DNA of 64,000 nucleotides from Druceiella hillmani (Eukaryota; Arthropoda; Insecta; Lepidoptera; Hepialidae): positions 6,622,501 to 6,686,500 of the forward strand of contig JAYKKI010000038.1 in the NCBI GenBank assembly GCA_039881145.1, written 5' to 3'. Positions 57,670-64,000 of the stretch are shown piece by piece. Position 1 is the first letter of the stretch; every line of letters begins with the position of its first letter. Below the pieces are notes generated by a model, which saw only the letters and a program-made list of their open reading frames with translations, searched no databases and was not told the origin of the DNA. The translations under genes were made by a program, and so were the position numbers.

Positions 57670-57994
57670 GAAAGGATTTCTTTTTGCAGCTGTTCGAATG
57701 GAACCAGAAGTCATTGACATTGGGAAAGAAACAATCTATGGAAGTATCTGACATCGGCAAAGTGTTAATAAAAAGATATGTCTATGGTCAGAGGGAGACT
57801 AGCAAATTGCATGGTGTGTTATATGTTCCAAGTTTGACAAGAGACTTATTTTCAGAAGCATGATAATACGAAAGTCCTACTCTATTATCAAGAAAGATAC
57901 AAGTGCATTAATTTATAAAAACAATGAGGTGGTGATAAGTGCAAAAATTCCAGAAAACAATTTGTATGAATAGAACATTGAAACAGTGGTCCTA

Positions 57995-58620
57995 GATACT
58001 TGTAACTTGATTCAAATAATCAAAGTGACAATAAAATGTGACATGAAAGACTGGGACACATTAATCTAAAACAAATTAAGAACATGAATGCAAACAGTGT
58101 TGTGGAAAGCTTAAAAGTGAATGACAATAAACAAGGTGATTTTGTTTGTGAGGCATGTGCATATAGGAAGCATTGCAAGTCACCGTTACACAAAACTGAG
58201 CGAGGAGAACTACAGCCAGGTGATCTAGTATACAGTTATGTCTGCGGACCTATGAACTGCTCATCAATTCATGGTATGAAATACTTTATATTATTCAAAG
58301 ATGCTGCTATGAGTTACAGGCGTGTATATTTTATTAAAAACAAAATTGATATCATGAAAGTGTTCAAGAAATACAATGCTATAATTAAAAATAAATTCAT
58401 GCACAAGGTCAGAATATTACATACCTACAATAGAACAGAGTATGTAAATAAATGTTTTAAAGAATATATGGACAGAGAAGGAACAGTTAATGGGCGTATT
58501 GCACCATATACACCAGAACAGAATGGGTGTGCCGAAAGGGAGAATCAGAGTAAAGAGTGCACGTTCAATGTTATATGCTCCAGATGTGCAGTTGTATGTA
58601 TGGGCAGAGGCTGAACTGTG
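57995..58620 (+). pseudogene. Copia integrase, catalytic aspartates replaced
   Basis: The main frame 58084-58614 shows the zinc-binding end (CEACAYRKHCKSP) followed by the integrase core. The first catalytic position reads VYSYVCGPM where active Copia integrases have HSDVCGPM. The second reads LHTYNRTEYV where active ones have TDN.TEY. The third acidic residue is kept in APYTPEQNGCAEREN. So two of three D,D,E metal ligands are tyrosine, and a frameshift follows. The first Copia relic in this window keeps both aspartates (SDI, HTDN). Confidence 0.8.
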
Positions 58621-59520
58621 CGGTATATTTATTATATAGAACATATTCCACATATACTCCTAATGCAACACCTTTTGAATTGTGGAATGGCATCAAATCT
58701 CAGTTAGGTTATGTAAAGATATTTGGTAGGGTTGGTTATGTCCATATTCCGGATCAATTAAGGACAAAATAGGATAAGAGGAGTGAGAAAATGATACCAG
58801 TTGGTTATGACAACACCTGCTTATAGAATGTGTAATATAAATACAAATAAAATACAGATATCAAGAAATGTCATCTTTGATGAACATCAATTTTCAATCA
58901 CAAGAAAGAATATTGCACAAATAAGTAATGCTGATACGTAAAGAAACCAGAATGAAACAGAAACAATAAGTCTGAATGAAGCAGTTAATTTAGAGGATAC
59001 TTTTGTTGAAAATTCGTCAACAGGGAATGAAGACAGCTTGTTGAATTATAACAGTGATGAACCTATATATGAATCGCCTAAAAAATTAGAAAACTTACCA
59101 TCACGGACTGAAAATTTAAGGCCACGACTTAATAGAAAATTTGAAGCAAATCTTGTCTAGCTGTCATTGCCTCAAACATATGCTGATGCACTGAATAGTC
59201 GACAAAAAACTGAATGATCTGAATTTATTATAAGTCTCGTTTATGTGCACGTGGGTTTAGTCAGATCAAAGACATTGATTATCAAGAAATATTTTCTCCA
59301 ACAACAAGATATGATTCCATTAGATTCCATTCTATTGCTGCAAAATATAACTTAGAATGAATATAATCTTAAATAAGATATATTCTTAGAAATACCTGAA
59401 GGTATGGTAAGGAAAGATAATTATGTATTAAAATGAAATAAATTGTTTATACGGTTTAAAACAAGCATCTCGGTGCTGGATAGGCAGATAATTGTATTTA
59501 TGTAGGAACACACTACAGAC

Positions 59521-59570
59521 TAGAGTATTCCTAATTATGTTATACAGAATAGAGTATTCCTAATTATGTT
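59521..59570 (+). repeat. 29-bp tandem duplication in Copia RT
   Basis: TAGAGTATTCCTAATTATGT occurs at 59521 and 59550, next to the YVDD catalytic motif (TATGTTGACGATGCG), giving one complete motif after a partial one. Frame-shifting. Confidence 0.85.
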
Positions 59571-60603
59571 GACGATGCGCTTGTAATATCCTCAAATAAC
59601 TTATCAAAGAAATAATTGAGTATTTAAAACAAGCTTTTAACATAAAATAATTAAATTTGAAATATTTTGTAGGTATGCTAATAGAGAAGGTAAACAATAG
59701 TACTGTCTTCATCAAGAAAATTATATAAATCAAATGTTGTTATTACAAAGAAAATAGATGAAAATGTAGTTAATTTTCCTTATAGAGAAGTTATAGGTTG
59801 CTTACTGTTTTTGAGTTCTGTTTCAAGGTCTGACATTTAATTTGCTGTAAATGTATTAAGCAGATATATAAACAATCCAAGTCAACAATATTTAAATGCT
59901 TTTGAACGAGTAATTAGATACTAAATAAATAGTAAAAATTTATGTACAAAATGTGGAGAAATTGGTGGTCTATTTAGATATACAGGTAGACTTTGCAGGT
60001 GATGTAGATACGCGTAAATCTACCATAGGATATATTTTATTTCTGTTTATCGTAAAAGAACTAAACATATAGACATTAAGTATAACTTCGTAAGAAAAAA
60101 GGTTCAAATGGGGTTTAGTTAAAATTAATTATTTATTAAGTAAAAGTCAATTAGCTGACATTTTGACAAAATCACTACCTACTCAAGCTTGCCTATTTAA
60201 GAAATTAGATTTTGTTTGGTTAATACTTGATTTGTGTAGTTAAACTATTTTGTTATTAAATAGAGTTTAATTTTAGTGGGAGTATTAAATTAAAGGCAAA
60301 ATTAAACTTGTACATTTTTAATGCTAGGTGACAGCACTATGTATGCGTTAGTGAGTTAACTGGTTTTTCTTGCACGTATAGTACTTTCAATTGTATTTCA
60401 TTTACTTGAAATAAGAGTTTGTTACATGCAGAATACTTTGTTTCACTGAATAAACTTTGTTCATAAACCAAGACGTTCAAAATATTCTTAAATATACAGA
60501 TCCATTCATATGCTCAAGACGTTTCAAGGCGTTGTAAAACCTCTGAGAAAATACTTAGTCAAGATTCCGTAATATCGCACATTTTTGCCACCCGTTCGAA
60601 CCA

Positions 60604-60607
<4 letters not shown>

Positions 60608-60668
<61 letters not shown>
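60608..60668. repeat. (TA)n microsatellite, left flank of a mariner-type insertion
   Basis: The TA run ends exactly at the CAGGT terminus of the transposon at 60669. The run resumes right after the other end at 61945. Confidence 0.95.
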
Positions 60669-60671
<3 letters not shown>

Positions 60672-61942
60672 GTTGTCCAGTGGCAGATTTCCAAGTTTGA
60701 ACAAACATAGTTTCCAAACGCAACACATAAGAGGGGCGCGGGGGGAGTCGTTAGAAGCGCAAGCGGTGCGGATGTTTTAGTAGCCATGGAACAGTGGAAT
60801 GGAGAGCACCGCACTTTTGCCGTCGAGGCGTACATTTCGAGTGGATTTTCACTGTCTGTAGCACGTCGATTACGTGATGGACCATCGAACAACCTCATTC
60901 AGTCGTGGGTAGCAAGGTTCAGAGCTACAGGATCAACATTAAATAGGCCCAGGCCAGGACCTACACCATTGGTAGCCACGGATGAAAATGTCGAGCGTGT
61001 TATGGTTTCTGTCGTTGAAAATCCCCGTTTATCACTGCGTACACGTTCATCGATATTGGGAATTCCGAAATCAACTTTACAGGTAATAATGCGAAAAAAG
61101 CTGAAGTTCCATCCATATAAAATTCAAATTGTTCAAGATTTACACGATTCTGACTTTGAATTAAGAAAAACTGACGCGAAGGTGATGTTGTTGAGATTTC
61201 GTACTGCTACCCGGATGGGCAACGTATTCTTTAGCGACGAAGCTCACTTTCACATTGGAGGATATGTGAATAAGCAGAACTTTAGTTACTGGGATGTCCA
61301 TAACCCAAGACAAATGCATCAAGAGCCTTTACATAAGCCTAAAGTAACAGTCTGGTGTGCCATGTCTGCATCTGCAATCATAGGGCCTTATTTCTTTGAA
61401 AATCAACGTGGCCAAATTGTAACTGTGAATTCGGAGAGTTACGACCAGATGTTAAATGACTTTTTCAGAATAGAACTACAGAATAGTCCATCCTTCAACC
61501 AAAACACATGGTTCCAGCAGGACGGGCCACAGCTCACACTGCTAATGTGTCCATGAATGCAGTGCGGCAGTTATTTCCAGAAAAAAACATATCCCGAAAC
61601 GGTACCGTACCGTGGCCACCTAGGTCACCCGATTTAAGCCCATGTGACTTTTTCTTATGGGGATACTTAAAATCCGTTGTTTACAAAACAAATCCGAGCA
61701 CTGTGACACAACTTACAGAAAATATTCGAGCCGAAATCAGTAGGATACCCCAGTCGCTCTGCAAACGCGTTTTTGAAAACATGCGTGCTAGACTCGAAGA
61801 GTGTGTCAGACTCGATGGAAAACGTGGTTTTTAAAAAATGAAATCCGCATTTGTTTTTATAAATTTAAAATAAACCTACTTTGTATTAGAGGTGTAGTTT
61901 TTTTTTACAATTTTTCAAACATTGAAATCTGCCACTGAACAC

Positions 61943-61945
<3 letters not shown>
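60669..61945 (+). mobile_element. Mariner-type (DD41D-like) transposon, complete, inserted in a TA microsatellite
   Basis: 1277 bases. The left end CAGGTTGTCCAGTGGCAGAT and right end ATCTGCCACTGAACACCTG are terminal inverted repeats with about two mismatches, each bordered by TA. The interior holds one transposase gene at 60786-61834 broken by a single frameshift. The insertion split one long TA array (60608-60668 and 61946-62023). Ends, gene and spacing are complete, so this is among the younger elements in the window. Confidence 0.9.
60786..61834 (+). pseudogene. Mariner-type transposase with one frameshift
   Basis: The N-terminal frame (60786-61556) starts MEQWNGEHRTFAVEAYISSG, a helix-turn-helix type start with a second one near SLRTRSSILGIPKSTLQ. 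It then reads KFHPYKIQIVQDLHDSDFE, VFFSDEAHFHIGGYVNKQNF (first catalytic D) and KVTVWCAMSASAIIGPYFFE. At WFQQDG (about 61510-61527) the frame breaks: one G appears missing from the run before CCACAGCTCACAC, and the rest continues in the next frame to 61834. The continuation includes WPPRSPDLSPCDFFLWGYLK (third D) and ends RLDGKRGF. My count is 41 residues between the second and third D. The family is common in insects, often annotated as DUF4817 or generic transposase. Confidence 0.9.
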
Positions 61946-62019
<74 letters not shown>

Positions 62020-62023
62020 TATA
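61946..62023. repeat. (TA)n microsatellite, right flank of the mariner-type insertion
   Basis: TA array with two GTATA interruptions, a continuation of the array at 60608-60668. Confidence 0.95.
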
Positions 62024-62214
62024 TTAAGGACCATGTAAATTTAAAATTTATGTAATTACCTGGAAATTAAATAAAAGCATTCTAGCAAAAATAAATTCAC
62101 AGAGAAAAAACATAATTCAATTCAATACTCTGCTTTGCTTTTCTATGTGGAATGAAAGAAAAGAAAGAAAAAACATATTCTTCATAGAAAATATATTTTT
62201 TATTTCTTTCTTTT

Positions 62215-62740
62215 TAAATCGTTTTTTATTGTAAAGCTAGTGCATGTTTTGTTTGTCCGTTTTCTGCATAAACATAAAGATCATAAGGGTTACCAACTCT
62301 GGAGCGTGCGACATAGGATTGCCTATGAAATCGTTTCTAAATTCAAACCGCACATTGCAAAGATTCAAAGATTGTCCTGACGCTATATTTATAGTAGAAC
62401 GCCAGGCATATTGGGAATTGAAGTGGAACGCCTTGTAGGTCGGAATGGGTGGTATTCGTGGAAGTAGTACGTCTTCACCTCTATGAGGTCCAATCAGAAT
62501 TGTTCTTTCAACTAGATTGTTCATAAATTGTTTAACTACTAATCGTGTGCCATTACATAACTTTAGCTGATTGCCATTTCGGAGTAATATAATTGGCACT
62601 CCAATTTTCAAATGAAGAATGTGTGATGGTAATCCGGGAACATCGAGAGAATTTGATCTACAGAGGTGCTTGCGCTCAAGCATGCGTGATTCAGATAATT
62701 TGTTTTGACGCTTTAGAAAACCTCGTCTACTAATCATTAT
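62215..62740 (-). mobile_element. Helitron PIF1-type helicase fragment
   Basis: The open minus-strand segment 62737-62237 (166 codons) reads [20 protein letters not shown], then [45 protein letters not shown]. This is the C-terminal region of Helitron helicases ([42 protein letters not shown]). The K and Q of the NKxQGQ motif are altered (NIASGQ), and the VALSR-type end is missing. The frame is open, but it lacks the ATPase core and the Rep domain, so it is a fragment. Confidence 0.8.
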
Positions 62741-62816
62741 TTAAATAAAGGTTTATTTTTTCACAGACTTTGAATTTCTTGGGAAATAAAGCCATTCCGC
62801 AAAAATGTTTATTTAT

Positions 62817-64000
62817 ACAGGTGGTCTAAAAGTCCATTAACGTTTCATACGATTATAAAAAAACTAGTTATATGAAAGAAAAATTGTTTATTTATTCTGA
62901 AAGTACACAATTTGGGATTTTATTTCTTAAGAACCACATCGTCCATATGCGATCCTTCATTTTTTTGACACTGCTGCAACCTGGAGCGGAAATCAATCGA
63001 CGACCGACTGACAAGTTTCGGGAAATGATTTGCATTTCCTCGCAAATATGAGCCTTTAATTCCTCAAGAGTCACTGGATTGCTGTTAAAGACTTTATTAT
63101 TAATGTATGCCCAAAGGAAAAAATCCATTGGGGATAAGTCCGGGCTACGAGATGGCCAGTTAATATCATCTATTTTGTATATAACTTTTTGGCCGAAAAT
63201 TTCACGACCTGCACTTAAAGAGTAGTTGAAAGTGTGGCATGTTGCCCCATCTTGCTGAAACCACGATCGTTGATTGAAACCATAAAATTCTGAAGCTTTG
63301 GAGCAAAAAAGTTTTGTAGCATGGCAATATACCGCTCCCTATTCACTTTAACAGCGTTTCCTCTTTGATCTTCATAAACATTTGGACCAATCATGCCTCT
63401 TGCTGATAAAGCTGCCCATACAGTAACCTTGGGTGAATGCAGGGGTTTTTGATGCTTTAATTTTGGATTAGTGTTACTCCAATATGCAGTTATGTCTGTT
63501 TACATGTCCACTTAGGTGAAAGTGGGCTTCATCGGAAAAAAAATGTTGTTAAACTGGCGAACCTCTCTAGCATTTCGTTAGCAAACTGCAGCCTGTGAGC
63601 ATAATCTTGAGGCTTTAACTGCTGAACCATTTGGATTTTGTACGGATGCAAATGTAAATTATTGTGTATAATTCGGTTTAAAGATGTTTTGTTTACGTTT
63701 AAGACGCTAGACCGCTTTCGAGTAGAGAGTCCAGGTTGTTCACGAACAGACGCTCTAACACGTTTTTGGGATCCCGTGATGTTCTAGGTCGGCCAGATCG
63801 TGGTTTATCTATTGTTGAATAAGTTTTTTCAAAGTTCTGGACCCATTTTTAATCGATTGAATCGGTGGAGCTTTTTTTTTAGCCGTCTATTGCAATGAGC
63901 GCAAAATTTTCGTTGCACTAGAGTCGAAGAATCGTTGTTTCGATAGTACTCGCGTACGCAGAACGCACGTTATTTCTCGTTGACGCCATGGCACTAAATT
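62817..64000 (-). mobile_element. Second mariner-type (DD41D-like) transposon, runs off the right edge
   Basis: Right (3') end at about 62819 with CAGGTGGTCTAAAAGTCC preceded by TATA. This resembles the CAGGT ends of the neighbour at 60669 only at the tip. The minus-strand transposase starts at ATG 63989 (MASTRNNVRSAYAS). Broken frames then give FFSDEAHFHLSGHVNRHN (first D), WFQQDGATCHTFN (second D) and WPSRSPDLSPMDFFLWAYI (third D, after 41 residues by my count), ending near 62892. At least two frameshifts and some stops. The other terminus lies beyond the window. Confidence 0.85.
62892..63989 (-). pseudogene. Mariner-type transposase, multiple frameshifts
   Basis: Same architecture as the transposase at 60786 but clearly different in sequence (for example SPMDFFLWAYINNKVFNSNP against SPCDFFLWGYLKSVVYKTNP), so a separate family or subfamily in the opposite orientation. 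All three catalytic aspartates are recognisable, although frame changes lie between them. Not expected to be functional. Confidence 0.8.

Noticed and set aside
60727..60745. G-rich run in the mariner leader as a quadruplex
   Set aside because: Too few G tracts with suitable spacing to support it.

Overview
The window looks like nuclear DNA of a lepidopteran (butterfly or moth). The basis is an intronless class III POU gene closest in remembered sequence to Drosophila vvl/drifter and Bombyx POU-M1/SGF-3, interspersed repeats typical of Lepidoptera, and a strongly AT-rich background with many long (TA)n arrays. Everything was read and translated by eye; no alignments or searches were run. Family names are from memory of conserved motifs, and element edges are approximate unless a terminal repeat is quoted.

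Only one intact host gene is supported: the POU-homeobox gene on the minus strand at about 42.9-44.0 kb. It sits in a GC-rich island (about 42.78-44.46 kb) that also holds its promoter. Its 3' UTR probably runs down to about 41.8-42.3 kb. More than 40 kb on its 3' side and about 12 kb on its 5' side carry no convincing second gene. This resembles a developmental-regulator desert in which short, complex, GC-richer blocks could be enhancers.

The rest is largely mobile-element debris. From left to right: RTE-like LINE tail (-, 0.5-1.2 kb); first Copia relic (+, 3.0-6.1 kb); palindromic element copy 1 (6.8-7.1 kb); diverged 129-bp tandem repeat (8.35-8.85 kb); inverted-repeat element (9.1-9.3 kb); Helitron helicase fragment (+, 10.1-10.8 kb); RTE-like LINE with 5' end, endonuclease and half of the RT (+, 11.1-13.0 kb); tRNA-derived SINE (18.1-18.3 kb); Jockey-like RT (-, 19.4-20.5 kb); full-length pogo/Tigger-like DNA transposon with terminal repeats (+, 21.84-24.32 kb); Harbinger relic (-, 25.4-26.0 kb); several hairpins (26.2, 27.2, 31.7, 35.4, 55.8 kb); palindromic element copies 2 and 3 (32.7 and 51.9 kb).

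The right end (56.7-64 kb) is a dense set of elements: a Copia element with both LTRs, a mariner-type element inserted in a TA microsatellite with one frameshift, a Helitron helicase piece, and a second mariner-type element running off the edge. The signal I find most unusual is the palindromic family: long hairpin DNA, two of whose copies are flanked by 12-17 bp direct repeats. Those repeats look like retrotransposition target duplications rather than DNA-transposon ones.
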